Made by a program: the position numbers and the translations under genes. Shown here one piece after another: positions 1 through 7,343 of a stretch of 64,000 nt of DNA (position 1 is the stretch's first letter; each line of letters opens with the position of its first letter). Source of the stretch: JAPOXK01 sp965220315 (GTDB lineage: Bacteria > Chloroflexota > Dehalococcoidia > Bin125); contig CBDCPP010000001.1 in assembly GCA_965220315.1 (NCBI GenBank), positions 992,001 to 1,056,000 on the forward strand, given 5' to 3'. Below the pieces are notes generated by a model. It did no database searches. It saw only the letters and a program-made list of their open reading frames with translations, and was not told where the DNA came from.

Positions 1-186
1 ATCCGCTTTCACGATCTGCGCCACGGTGCCGCCACCTACTTGCTGGGGGCGGGCGTGGGCATGAAGGAAGTCTCGGACCTGCTGGGCCACCAGCAGATGA
101 GCACCACGGCCGACATCTACGCGCACACGCTCCCGGAGGCGCGGCGGGTAGCCATGGATAAGCTCGCGGACGTGGTCTTCAGCTAA
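1..186 (+). CDS. Tyrosine recombinase (integrase), 3' end only
   Basis: The window opens inside a reading frame that runs to the TAA at 184-186 (61 residues visible). It carries the end of the tyrosine recombinase catalytic domain: HDLRH near residue 4 (the H-x-x-R box), then LGHQQMSTTADIYAH, which supplies the second catalytic histidine and the nucleophilic tyrosine. The enzyme cuts and rejoins DNA at attachment sites. The N-terminal part lies outside the window, so the intactness of the gene is unknown. It marks the left side as mobile or formerly mobile DNA. tRNA-like remnants 6-7 kb to the right are candidate attachment scars, but a direct link is not shown. Confidence 0.9.
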   Translation: MRFHDLRHGAATYLLGAGVGMKEVSDLLGHQQMSTTADIYAHTLPEARRVAMDKLADVVFS

Positions 187-312
187 CTGCGGGCTCCGGC
201 TGGTCAACGATGCCAACGAGAAAATCGAAGTATTCCTATTGGCTGAGCTGGGTACTCGCTTGCACTAAACTCGGCAGGAGTCGGCTCGAAAATCAGACCA
301 CGAGAAGGCGAG

Positions 313-651
313 ATGCTTCCTGAGACCTTTTGGAACGACGTACCGCCGCTCGACATCATTGAGTACGCGAACAACGTTGAAGCAGAGAGCTCCGTGGCCG
401 ACGCGACCACTGCTAGAGACTGTGAAATCCAAGCCCTGTGCAAGCTCCACCTCATACGAACTGGGGCAGAGCCAGAGATGATGAAGGAAACCGTACAGTC
501 GAGGGTCAATACCCGGAGGCTTTTCTTCGGAGAGTGGACCAACGACGGCGGCCCGTTCTCAGAAGAGGAAGTGCTCAACCTACGCTCGCAGGTCAAGCCG
601 TGGGCATTCCCTCCGGATTTCAGGTCCTTGCTGGCCGAAATCTTCGTATAG
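313..651 (+). CDS. Hypothetical protein, 112 aa
   Basis: ATG at 313 follows a purine-rich stretch (GAGAAGGCGAG) that could serve as a ribosome binding site. The product is 112 residues, acidic in the first half, with no membrane segment, signal peptide or motif I recognise. It ends in a plausible C-terminal helix (FPPDFRSLLAEIFV). It lies between the integrase end and a phage-like fragment, so it may be cargo of the same element. An overlapping minus-strand frame exists (204-596), but it lacks a clear ribosome binding site. Moderate to low confidence that it is a real gene. Confidence 0.4.
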   Translation: MLPETFWNDVPPLDIIEYANNVEAESSVADATTARDCEIQALCKLHLIRTGAEPEMMKETVQSRVNTRRLFFGEWTNDGGPFSEEEVLNLRSQVKPWAFPPDFRSLLAEIFV

Positions 652-683
652 ACCGCATATAGGGCTGTCTGGAACGACGAGTG

Positions 684-899
684 CTAGTGCTGTAGCGCGT
701 CGTCGTACACGATCGCGCTCCCAGCCTCCGCCGCCCACACGTAGACATCCACGCCGGTCGTGGGCCGCACCGTGATCCGTTCGCCCGGCGCGAGCGTGAA
801 GGCGGGGGAGCTAGCGCTCCCTCTGAGCGTGGCCGTCGGCACGGGGCCGTCCTCGTGAGCGCGCGCGCCGCTGACCGGCCGCGGCTCGCATCTCAGTCA
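684..899 (-). pseudogene. Gene 3' fragment, phage-structural-like composition
   Basis: On the minus strand a frame without start codon runs from about 899 to a TAG at 684-686. Its last 45 residues look like real protein: SPAFTLAPGERITVRP, then VDVYVWAAEAGSAIVYDD, a beta-rich Gly/Ala/Val/Thr pattern seen in phage tail or capsid decoration proteins. It overlaps the tail of the RNA helicase gene in another frame. The most economical reading is that the 3' end of a foreign gene abuts or replaced the natural end of the helicase gene. The family is not identified, and the phage link is an inference supported by the nearby integrase. Confidence 0.3.
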
Positions 900-2238
900 C
901 CCGATGTGTCGGCGCCCCATGCGGCCGCCCGCGTGATCCTGCCGCCGCTAACGTGGCCGAGTTCGTGGCACCGCTGGCGCGCCCGTCCCCATTACTCTGT
1001 CCACCGCGGCGACGGCGGCGGCGTGGTGCCGGAGCACCGCTCTCCTCCCTGCGGGGCGCGGGCCTCGACCGGGGGGACCGGCGCGGAGCCGGCTCCACGG
1101 CCGCGCGGCCGTTTGTTGGTGACGATCGCAACGCGTCCAGTGGGCGCCGCTCCAACCGGCAGCCCATCATCCGCTCGATCGCGCGCACCGCGCTGGCGTC
1201 GGCGGGAGTGACCAAGGTGAAGGCGTCGCCGGTCCGCGCTGCGCGGCCCGTGCGGCCGATGCGGTGCGTGTACGCGTCGACCGTATCGGGCATGTCGTAG
1301 TTGATGACATGCGAGATCGTCGAGACGTCGATCCCCCGCGCCGCGATGTCCGTCGCGACCAGGATCGGATACTTGCCGCTCCGAAAGCCATCGAGTGCCT
1401 CCTGACGGCGACGCTGCGACAGGTTGCCCTGCAGGCAAGTGGCGTCGAAGCCGGCGGCAACCAGCACCGCCGCCACGCGCTTCGCCCGCCACTTGGTGCG
1501 CGTGAACACCAGCACCGATTCGGTATCGGAGCGATAGAGGAGCTGCACGAGTGCTTCGCCCTTCTCCCCCTCCGCCACCGGGTAGAGCGCGTGCGCGACC
1601 GTCTCCGCCGGCCTGGCGCGATCGACCTCGACCGTCACCGGGTCGGACAGGATCTCCGTCGCCAGCTTGCGGATGTCCGGCGGCATCGTGGCGGAGAACA
1701 AGAGCGTCTGCCGCTCTTCGGGCAGGCGTGTGAGAATGCGACGGATATCCGGCAAAAAGCCCATGTCGAAGAGGCGGTCCGCCTCGTCCAGGACGAGCAC
1801 TTCGACATCCGAAAGCTCCGCCGTGCCCTGCTGCAAGTGATCGAGCAGCCGACCGGGGCAGGCAACCACGATCTCCGCGCCGCCCTGCAACCGCCGGATC
1901 TGCGGGTTGATGTTGACCCCGCCGTAGATCGGGACGCTCCGCAGGCCCGTCTCCGCGCCCAGCGCGTTGAAGGCAGCGTCGATCTGGTGGGTCAGCTCAC
2001 GCGTGGGCGCGATCACCAAGGCGCGCACCCGCGTGCGCGGACCGTCTATGAGGTAGTCAAGGATCGGGAGTGCGAACGCGGCGGTCTTGCCCGTTCCCGT
2101 CTGGGCCAGGCCCAAGATGTCCGCGCCTTCCAGCGCCGGGGGAATCGCTTTGGCTTGAATGGGGGTGGGCGTGTCGTAGCCCTGGGCTCGCACTCCCGCC
2201 TCGATACGGGGGTGCAGCTCGAACGTTGAGAAGTCCAA
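811..2238 (-). CDS. DEAD-box ATP-dependent RNA helicase (RhlE-like)
   Basis: 475-residue RNA helicase that unwinds RNA in ribosome assembly or mRNA decay. Motifs in order: Q motif (GYDTPTPIQ), motif I AQTGTGKT, Ia PTRELT, II DEAD, III SAT, V ATDIAARGID, VI HRIGRTGRA. The start chosen is TTG at 2236-2238, because AAAGGA stands just upstream (2244-2249) and the protein then begins LDFSTFELHP, as RhlE-type proteins do; an ATG-like extension to 2271 lacks such a site. The last 100 or so residues are Arg/Pro/Gly-rich and disordered, typical of RNA-binding tails, but the final 30 are read from DNA that in another frame looks like a foreign gene end, so the natural terminus may be lost. Confidence 0.9.
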   Translation of the reverse strand: MDFSTFELHPRIEAGVRAQGYDTPTPIQAKAIPPALEGADILGLAQTGTGKTAAFALPILDYLIDGPRTRVRALVIAPTRELTHQIDAAFNALGAETGLRSVPIYGGVNINPQIRRLQGGAEIVVACPGRLLDHLQQGTAELSDVEVLVLDEADRLFDMGFLPDIRRILTRLPEERQTLLFSATMPPDIRKLATEILSDPVTVEVDRARPAETVAHALYPVAEGEKGEALVQLLYRSDTESVLVFTRTKWRAKRVAAVLVAAGFDATCLQGNLSQRRRQEALDGFRSGKYPILVATDIAARGIDVSTISHVINYDMPDTVDAYTHRIGRTGRAARTGDAFTLVTPADASAVRAIERMMGCRLERRPLDALRSSPTNGRAAVEPAPRRSPRSRPAPRREESGAPAPRRRRRRGGQSNGDGRASGATNSATLAAAGSRGRPHGAPTHRVTEMRAAAGQRRARSRGRPRADGHAQRER

Positions 2239-2681
2239 TCGGGTCCTTTCCAGGCAGAGCGGGCGCGACACACCTCGACCGGATTCACAACCGGTTCCAC
2301 CAGGGCGATCGCGCTGCGCAGTTTTCGGGTAGGTCGGTGGCAGGCTCGCTGGGGAAAGTCGATCAGTGCTCGCCTGTGGACGCTTCGTCGCCTGTGCTGT
2401 TCAGTATGCGGCTGCCGGGCCGATGGGACCAGTAGGGACGTGACAGCCGGACTCTCGGGGATCGTCGACCTGGCGCTGCAGCGAAACGCTCCGACAAGCA
2501 GGCGACAAACCGATGCGCTCGCAAGAGCCGGCCGCCGCCGCTGCCATCCTGATCGGCTCCGATGTAGCCCGCGCCTGACACCAGCCCCGTGCGACCCCCT
2601 TCTTGGCTGGAACGGCCTCACGCACGCGCCGCGCCGCCGACCCCTGGATCCGGTCCCTTGTGATCGCGCGGAGCCCCCTCG
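2239..2681. other. Intergenic stretch, no gene recognised
   Basis: About 440 bases upstream of the helicase. Open frames on both strands lack ribosome binding sites and have skewed Arg/Pro-rich composition. It must hold the helicase promoter, but no convincing -35/-10 pair stands out. No RNA structure recognised. Confidence 0.4.
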
Positions 2682-2978
2682 TTGCAGGCCGCGAACGGGA
2701 ACGCCGTCCCCTCGGGCGCCAATCCCTGTGGCGGGAGAGAGCTGGGGCCGCCTGGAGGAACAGCGCCGCGCGGCCTGCGGGCTCCCCGCAGCCCTATCGG
2801 CATACGTAACACGAGGAAGGAGATCCTGCGCATTCTGGCGGAGCAACACGGTCTCAGCGGAGCCGAGATCTACGAGCGAATCCCGCCCGCGCGCCGTGCG
2901 AGGCGGAACAAGGTGTACGAGAGACTGGGGCAGCTACGTACCAAGGGCGAGGTCGAACGCGATGACGAGGGCAGCTAG
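2682..2978 (+). CDS. Small putative winged-helix DNA-binding protein
   Basis: The last 55 residues (from about 2812) read as a compact helix-turn-helix: RKEILRILAEQHGLSGAEI, then YERIPPARRARRNKVYERLGQLRTKGEVERDD. This is the layout of a winged helix, with a recognition helix rich in Arg/Lys followed by a short wing. The N-terminal 40 residues are Gly/Pro-rich and may not be translated; no better in-frame start than ATG 2682 is visible, so the true start is uncertain. A gene for a zinc-finger/SANT-like protein follows 100 bases downstream on the same strand. Probably a small regulator of an accessory element. No family assigned. Confidence 0.45.
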   Translation: MQAANGNAVPSGANPCGGRELGPPGGTAPRGLRAPRSPIGIRNTRKEILRILAEQHGLSGAEIYERIPPARRARRNKVYERLGQLRTKGEVERDDEGS

Positions 2979-3081
2979 CGCCTGCCGGAGGCCGGGAGCG
3001 GCTAGCTATTTCATTCGGCCGTGGAAGCCAAAAGCTTCTCTCACAACGCCCCGCCGGTGGGGCGCAGGAGAGGAAGCACCC

Positions 3082-3507
3082 ATGACCAACCAGAGCCCGA
3101 CCGAGAAGCACGCCGCCCGCTATCACAAGGACGAGGCCCCCACCCTGTGCGAGCACTGCGGCGGCTGCTACGACTGCCACGAGACGCGACGCGCGGGCTC
3201 CTGCGAGGACGACCCCGCCTGCGCGGACATCCTCGTCGCGACGGCGACCCCGCCACCGCTCAGCGGCAGGCTGGAGCGCGAGGCCCTGATCGCGCGGAAG
3301 CGACTGGCGGCCGCTGGGCGCAACGAGGAACCGGGAACCACGTTCGGGTCGCGCTGGACGGACGCGGAGCGTGAGGAGTTGCAAGGCCTCTATTACGAGC
3401 ACGGTCGACGCGAGGGCGCGCGGCTATTCGTCGAGGCCCACCCACACCGGACGCTCGAAGGTGCACGCTATCAGATCGACCGTAACCTCAGCAAAAGGCC
3501 TAGTTAG
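3082..3507 (+). CDS. Zinc-ribbon plus SANT/Myb-like domain protein, 141 aa
   Basis: ATG 3082 is preceded by GGAGAGGAAG. Residues 22-45 form a cysteine cluster (LCEHCGGCYDCHE, then CEDDPAC) with C-x2-C-x2-C-x2-CH spacing, a likely metal site. Residues 88-135 (RWTDAEREELQGLYYEHGR, then GARLFVEAHPHRT, GARYQID) have the Trp-x3-Glu start and three-helix length of SANT/Myb DNA-binding domains. The same C-terminal domain occurs again, on the opposite strand, at 6737-6910. The combination suggests a DNA-binding protein of a phage or plasmid-like element. Function is not known; the domain call is a motif-level inference. Confidence 0.65.
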   Translation: MTNQSPTEKHAARYHKDEAPTLCEHCGGCYDCHETRRAGSCEDDPACADILVATATPPPLSGRLEREALIARKRLAAAGRNEEPGTTFGSRWTDAEREELQGLYYEHGRREGARLFVEAHPHRTLEGARYQIDRNLSKRPS

Positions 3508-3705
3508 CCACCTCGTCGGCTTTCCCGTGGGGCGGGGCTGCTGTGGCCAGTCGGTGCCGACCGGCATCGTAATCCTCGTCTGCTACCGCGTGTCCATAGC
3601 CTTGGGGAGTGAGACCGCCCGGTTGTTCGTCGAGGCCCGATCGCGCTAGCAGATACGTTCGCGAGGAAGCGCCATGTGGCGGATCTGGGAACTTGAGCGA
3701 CGGTC

Positions 3706-3999
3706 TTAGCGTGGTCGCACGGCCCAGAGGAAGAGGAGGGCCCAGATGCCGCCCGCGATGATGTAGAGCGAGATGGTCAGGGTCGTCGTTGGAAGATCGT
3801 CGACCTGCGTAAAGGCGCTAGCGAGGCCCCAGGTGATCAAGGTGGCGATGATCCCCACAAGCAATGCGAGAACGCCATGCCCCACGCGTGTGTTGAATAG
3901 CCAGTTCAATGCGTTTAGAAGGCCCTCAAGCCCGTCTTGAGGGCGATCGGGCAGTTCCGTCGTGGATGAACCTGGTGAAGGATTCGTTGCGTCTGGCAT
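3706..3999 (-). CDS. Small two-TM membrane protein, 97 aa
   Basis: Start ATG at 3997-3999 is fixed by a perfect AAGGAGG (4005-4011). The N-terminus (about 35 residues) is polar and Ser/Thr/Pro-rich. Two hydrophobic segments follow, around residues 45-65 (GVLALLVGIIATLITWGLAS) and 74-94 (ISLYIIAGGIWALLFLWAV), and the chain ends RPR. The shape is that of an inner-membrane hairpin protein with both ends in the cytoplasm. No family recognised. It is transcribed divergently from the ankyrin-repeat gene. Confidence 0.7.
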   Translation of the reverse strand: MPDATNPSPGSSTTELPDRPQDGLEGLLNALNWLFNTRVGHGVLALLVGIIATLITWGLASAFTQVDDLPTTTLTISLYIIAGGIWALLFLWAVRPR

Positions 4000-4207
4000 A
4001 GGTGCCTCCTTGCGGCGGGAATTATACCTTCCGGGGGAGGGATACAAAACCGGCACGAGCGCCGTCTCAAAAGCCTCTATCGCTTGGTACCTGACTCGTG
4101 AGTCGTCGCTACGTCGTCGTGTGCCTCTTACGGCGGGACGATCGTACGGAACCCCAGCCACCCTTCGGGAATCCCCCACGGGGGGGTGAGAACCGTCCAG
4201 GCACTTC

Positions 4208-4236
4208 TTGCCAGCACCAACGGTGCTCCATATAGT
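4208..4236 (+). promoter_or_regulatory. Predicted sigma-70-type promoter of the ankyrin gene, with palindrome
   Basis: TTGCCA (4208-4213) and TATAGT (4231-4236) are separated by 17 bases, a near-consensus pair about 70 bases upstream of the GTG at 4308. The spacer holds a perfect 6-3-6 inverted repeat, AGCACC-AAC-GGTGCT (4213-4227), a natural place for a repressor or MerR-type activator. Confidence 0.5.
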
Positions 4237-4307
4237 CCGGTCGTACTTGCTTCCGCGGTAAATTTCATTACAAGCGGGGAGCAGTTCGCCAGTGAAGCGA
4301 GGCTAAC

Positions 4308-6047
4308 GTGCGAAAGTGGACGCTCGGAGTGATGGCCATGGTGTTGGCCATGGTGTTGGCCGTCTCGACCCTCACCAGTGTCGCCGCCCAAGAGGAGCCC
4401 CCTGAGCCCGAGACTGCGAACGTCGACGTGACCGTGTGGCGTCTCGTCGCTGACCCATCCCTGTTGTATGTCAGCACACGTCCCGAGGGCGGCAGCTGGC
4501 GGACCTTGAATACGCCCCTGGACATGTCGGCCTTGAGCAGTTCGGGTAACTTCCACCAGAGCAATGCCGTGCGGGTGCGGGTGCCTCTGACGGGTGGCGG
4601 AGCAGCGAACGTCGACGTGACCGTGTGGCGTCTCGTCGCTGACCCATCCCTATTGTATGTCAGCACACGTCCCGAGGGCGGCAGCTGGCGGACCTTGAAC
4701 ACACCCCTGGACATGTCGGCCTTGAGCAGTTCGGGCAACTTCCACCAGAGCAATGCCGTGCGCGTGGCGGTGCCCCTGGCAGCGCTCCCCACCTACACGT
4801 GCATCGAGGCATCAGGACATTCCCCCCTGCATAGTGCGGTGCATGCGACTAACACTCAGCTTGTCAGAGTTATCGCTGCCTCATGCCCACAATACTTGGA
4901 CCGGGTGAGCGACAATTACTTTTACGATCAAACACCACTCAGCCTTGCAATTGGGCGCGGGGACTCAGGAATAGTACAAATTCTCATAAATGCTGGTGCC
5001 GACCCTGATACGAGAATCAATCCCGCATTCAGGGTCGGGACACACCTCACCTATGCCATTGGGTTGAATGAAGACGAGATCGTCCAGATTCTCCTCGACG
5101 GGGATGCGGACCCCAACGTCATCGACACAGAACAGTTCTACAACCAGACGCCACTCAGTCTGGCGATTGAGGCTGCCAACGAAGACCTATTGCGGAACCT
5201 GATCGCCGCAGGCGCAGATCCCAACCAGAAGATCAATCCTGCCTTTAGGGTTGGGACCCACTTGACCTATGCGGTTGGACTGGGCGACACAAATGTCGTG
5301 CAGATTCTCCTCGACGCCGAGGCGGATCCCAACGTCATCGACACGGAACAGTTCTACAACCAGACGCCACTGAGTCTGGCGATTAAGGCTGCCAACGAAG
5401 ACCTGTTGCGGAACCTGATCGCCGCAGGCGCAGATCCCAACCAGAAGATCAATCCTGCCTTTCGGGTTGGGACCCACTTGACCTATGCGGTTGGACTGGG
5501 CGATACAAATATCGTGCAGATTCTCCTCGACGCGGAGGCAGATCCCAACGTCATCGACACGGAACAATTTTATGACGAATCACCCTTGAGCCTTGCGGTC
5601 AAGGCTCAAGACGAGGCGATGGTGCGTATTCTCGTCGATGCAGGCGCGGACCCTAATCAGAAACTGGATCAGTTCAATGACGTAAGTCCGCTCGATATCG
5701 CAAGCGAAGAAGGCTATACGGAGATTGTGCAAATTCTCCTCGCCGGGGCCGCGAGTGTTCCCCCTGGAGAGGCGCCCGAACCGTCCTCAAGCACGCCATC
5801 ACCACCCCCAACCTCCACGGACGGTGATTGCACTGTCGGCCTCGTGGTCAGTGCTGGCGAGAGTTGCGCCTACCCGGGTACGTCGGCCGAGTTCTCGGTG
5901 GACAGCGCCGGACGCGGACACTTCCTGGTCTTCACATCCGGGACCTCAATCTCCCTCCAGGATGCACAAGTCAACGGTGTTCCGTACAACTTCGAGGCCA
6001 GCCGACAAGCCGACGGAACCTGGATCATCACAGCGGTTGGGAGTTGA
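4308..6047 (+). CDS. Secreted ankyrin-repeat protein with duplicated N-terminal domain
   Basis: 579 residues, GTG start. A signal peptide of about 27 residues ends at VAAQ. Two almost identical 63-residue units follow (NVDVTVWRLVADPSLLYVST ... NFHQSNAVRV), then about ten ankyrin repeats (TPLSLAI...IVQILL-AGADPN pattern), a Pro/Ser/Thr linker, and a C-terminal beta-rich domain of about 75 residues with two cysteines (CTVGLVVSAGESCAYPGTSA). Ankyrin repeats bind proteins; the signal peptide places them outside the membrane. The ankyrin block is made of 72-residue double repeats that are nearly identical in DNA, so the array has expanded recently. Target unknown. AT-richer codon use in the ankyrin part than in its neighbours hints at transfer. 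Confidence 0.85.
   Translation: MRKWTLGVMAMVLAMVLAVSTLTSVAAQEEPPEPETANVDVTVWRLVADPSLLYVSTRPEGGSWRTLNTPLDMSALSSSGNFHQSNAVRVRVPLTGGGAANVDVTVWRLVADPSLLYVSTRPEGGSWRTLNTPLDMSALSSSGNFHQSNAVRVAVPLAALPTYTCIEASGHSPLHSAVHATNTQLVRVIAASCPQYLDRVSDNYFYDQTPLSLAIGRGDSGIVQILINAGADPDTRINPAFRVGTHLTYAIGLNEDEIVQILLDGDADPNVIDTEQFYNQTPLSLAIEAANEDLLRNLIAAGADPNQKINPAFRVGTHLTYAVGLGDTNVVQILLDAEADPNVIDTEQFYNQTPLSLAIKAANEDLLRNLIAAGADPNQKINPAFRVGTHLTYAVGLGDTNIVQILLDAEADPNVIDTEQFYDESPLSLAVKAQDEAMVRILVDAGADPNQKLDQFNDVSPLDIASEEGYTEIVQILLAGAASVPPGEAPEPSSSTPSPPPTSTDGDCTVGLVVSAGESCAYPGTSAEFSVDSAGRGHFLVFTSGTSISLQDAQVNGVPYNFEASRQADGTWIITAVGS
4416..4778 (+). repeat. Tandem duplication, 189-bp period, 2 copies
   Basis: The DNA starting GCGAACGTCGACGTGACC at 4416 recurs at 4605 with only a few third-position changes over about 170 bases. 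It encodes two copies of the same 50-residue domain at the N-terminus of the ankyrin protein. Confidence 0.9.
4908..5740 (+). repeat. Ankyrin array, 216-bp higher-order repeat, about 4 units
   Basis: Units begin near 4908, 5124, 5340 and 5556, exactly 216 bp apart (72 residues, two ankyrin repeats each). Units 2 and 3 are nearly identical over their full length, while units 1 and 4 are diverged. The pattern indicates recent duplication by unequal recombination or slippage. Confidence 0.85.
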
Positions 6048-6214
6048 GCGAGTTCCCGCGAACGAGTGAACCCGCTGATAGAGAGCGTTCATGGGCTCCT
6101 TCGTCAAGGGGGTCGCGTCGCTTTGCCACTCCCGTGCCACTCCTTTGGAGGCGCGGGCGGCGGGGGACGGGCCAGAATCAGCTGGTACTCGCTTTGATAG
6201 CCCGACGCGGACCC

Positions 6215-6291
6215 GGCCTCGGGCTCCCAAGGCGGTTGAGCGAATACTCTTGATCAGCCGATTGTAGGTTCGAGTTCTACGCGGCTCACCA
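6215..6291 (+). pseudogene. Degenerate tRNA-like sequence (Lys-CTT-like remnant)
   Basis: The 3' half is convincing: anticodon-loop-like CTCTTGA, T-arm GTAGG-TTCGAGT-TCTAC, acceptor strand GCGGCTC, A, CCA ending at 6291. A D-arm (GCTC...GAGC, 6222-6241) is also present. The anticodon stem does not pair, and the 5' acceptor strand matches only partly, so it is not a working tRNA. Integrases often leave such tRNA 3' copies as attachment sites. Confidence 0.55.
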
Positions 6292-6340
6292 CTCCCCCAT
6301 CTGGAGCAGCCGGGCCCTCCCCTCGTCCGTGGTCGCTGGT

Positions 6341-6733
6341 TTAGTCCTCCACCAGCGCGCAGGTAAGGTCGTCGATGCGCCAGCGCTCCAGCATGGTCAT
6401 GGCCTCGGGCGCTGGCTGGGCTGGCTTTCGCCCCTGGCGGATCGCCTCCGCACAGCGATCGGCGTCGGCGTCGAGGCAGGGGGCCGTCCAGGGATGCCAG
6501 TGGTCGCCCATCGCCTCGCCCTTGGGGAGGGCAGTCAGGACGCCCCCGTCATCGCCCTCGAGGTGCCGCCCGCAGTGGGTGCAGCGCACGCTGAGGATGC
6601 TCATTTCGCCGGTGCTCCTGTCGCGCCAGCCCACGTAGATGAAGTAGCAATCGGCGTCGCGGGAAAGGCCAGTGCGGGCGATCCGCCAGAGGATCGCCCC
6701 GTTCCTGACCGTGGCTATGCGGTAGTCCGTCAC
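6341..6733 (-). CDS. Hypothetical protein with putative zinc site, 130 aa
   Basis: GTG start at 6733, preceded by GGGGAG. The N-terminal half is beta-rich (TDYRIATVRNGAILWRIART). The second half has CTHC, then HWHPW and a further Cys (APCLDADADRC), a possible C2H2-type metal site. No membrane segment. It directly follows the headless SANT-like fragment at 6737-6910 on the same strand, with 3 bases between stop and start, suggesting that the two once formed an operon. The second zinc-type small protein in this accessory region. Function unknown. Confidence 0.6.
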   Translation of the reverse strand: MTDYRIATVRNGAILWRIARTGLSRDADCYFIYVGWRDRSTGEMSILSVRCTHCGRHLEGDDGGVLTALPKGEAMGDHWHPWTAPCLDADADRCAEAIRQGRKPAQPAPEAMTMLERWRIDDLTCALVED

Positions 6734-6736
6734 TGG

Positions 6737-6910
6737 TTACTGCTCCCCCTCGAGGGCGGCGGGCCTGATCGCTGTGTCGATCTGGTAGCGCGCCGCGTCG
6801 AGCGTGCGGTGTGGGTTGGCCTCGACGAACAGCCGCCCGGCGGCTCCTCGACCGTGCTCAGCGTAGAGCTTCCGGAGCGCCTGGCGCTCGGCGTCCGTCC
6901 AGCGTGAGCC
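6737..6910 (-). pseudogene. SANT/Myb-like domain fragment, paralog of 3082-3507
   Basis: Minus-strand frame closed by a TGA directly before its first residues (6911-6913) and without any start codon. It reads GSRWTDAERQALRKLYAEHG, then GRLFVEANPHRTLDAARYQI and ends at TAA 6737-6739. It matches the C-terminal half of the protein at 3082-3507 at about two residues in three, and the DNA is also clearly alignable. The zinc-cluster half is missing, so it is a truncated copy, or an exon-like remnant after a stop mutation. Confidence 0.6.
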
Positions 6911-7062
6911 TCAAAACTGTCCCTGGCTCCTAGCTGCGGCCCGCGCCAGCCAGCCGGATAGGCAGAAGAGTCCTCAAACTTTACGTAAGATAACTAAATT
7001 GGGAACTTCAGGCTATCCGAAGCGGGAACCGGCGCTACCTGGACAGCCCGACGGGGGGAGTT

Positions 7063-7111
7063 GATTCTCTTATTCAGGCGGTTGTAGGTTCGAGTCCTAC
7101 GCGGCGCACCA
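7063..7111 (+). pseudogene. tRNA 3'-half remnant, second copy
   Basis: CTCTTAT loop-like sequence, then T-arm GTAGG-TTCGAGT-CCTAC (perfect stem), acceptor strand GCGGCGC, A, CCA at 7109-7111. It aligns with the 6215-6291 remnant over the last 32 bases with four differences. No pairing 5' half is present. The 17 bases at 7107-7123 are repeated exactly at the 3' end of tRNA-Leu. Confidence 0.5.
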
Positions 7112-7305
7112 CCACGCTTCGAGGCGGTGTGAGCCACTGCCGCTGGCGGCGCGCCGCGGGATCGCCGTCAGGGGCCGAAAAGCTGTGGAAAGTCGATCCG
7201 CGCGGCATGGGGAAGTGTCGGAACTGGTAGACGAGCACGATTTAGGATCGTGTGCCGCAAGGCGTAGGAGTTCGAGTCTCCTCTTCCCCACCACCACGCT
7301 TCGAG
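7107..7305. repeat. 17-bp direct repeat at tRNA 3' ends, possible attachment cores
   Basis: CACCACCACGCTTCGAG occurs at 7107-7123 (end of the tRNA remnant) and at 7289-7305 (end of tRNA-Leu), 182 bp apart. Both copies span the CCA and the first downstream bases. This is what site-specific integration or a local duplication at a tRNA 3' end leaves behind. Confidence 0.5.
7209..7293 (+). tRNA. tRNA-Leu (anticodon UAG)
   Basis: 85 nt including an encoded CCA. Acceptor GGGGAAG (7209-7215) pairs with CTTCCCC (7283-7289), discriminator A. Anticodon stem CACGA/TCGTG encloses loop TTTAGGA, anticodon TAG. A long variable arm (class II, as expected for Leu) precedes T-arm GGAG-TTCGAGT-CTCC. It reads CUN leucine codons. 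Confidence 0.93.
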
Positions 7306-7343
7306 ACGAGCGCCAGCCGGGGCGCGCCAGCGCTTGAGGGGGT

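Noticed and set aside
204..596. Minus-strand 130-codon frame near the integrase
   Set aside because: No ribosome binding site; the opposite-strand frame at 313-651 has a better start and composition.
1264..2229. Long plus-strand frame (321 codons) opposite the RNA helicase
   Set aside because: It is antisense to a gene with all helicase motifs; its Arg/His-rich composition is typical of high-GC shadow frames.
3605..3649. Third SANT-like copy (GSETARLFVEARSR)
   Set aside because: Only about 18 bases match the domain; too short to call, mentioned only as a trace.
6215..6291. Working tRNA-Lys
   Set aside because: The anticodon stem does not pair and the 5' acceptor strand is mismatched.
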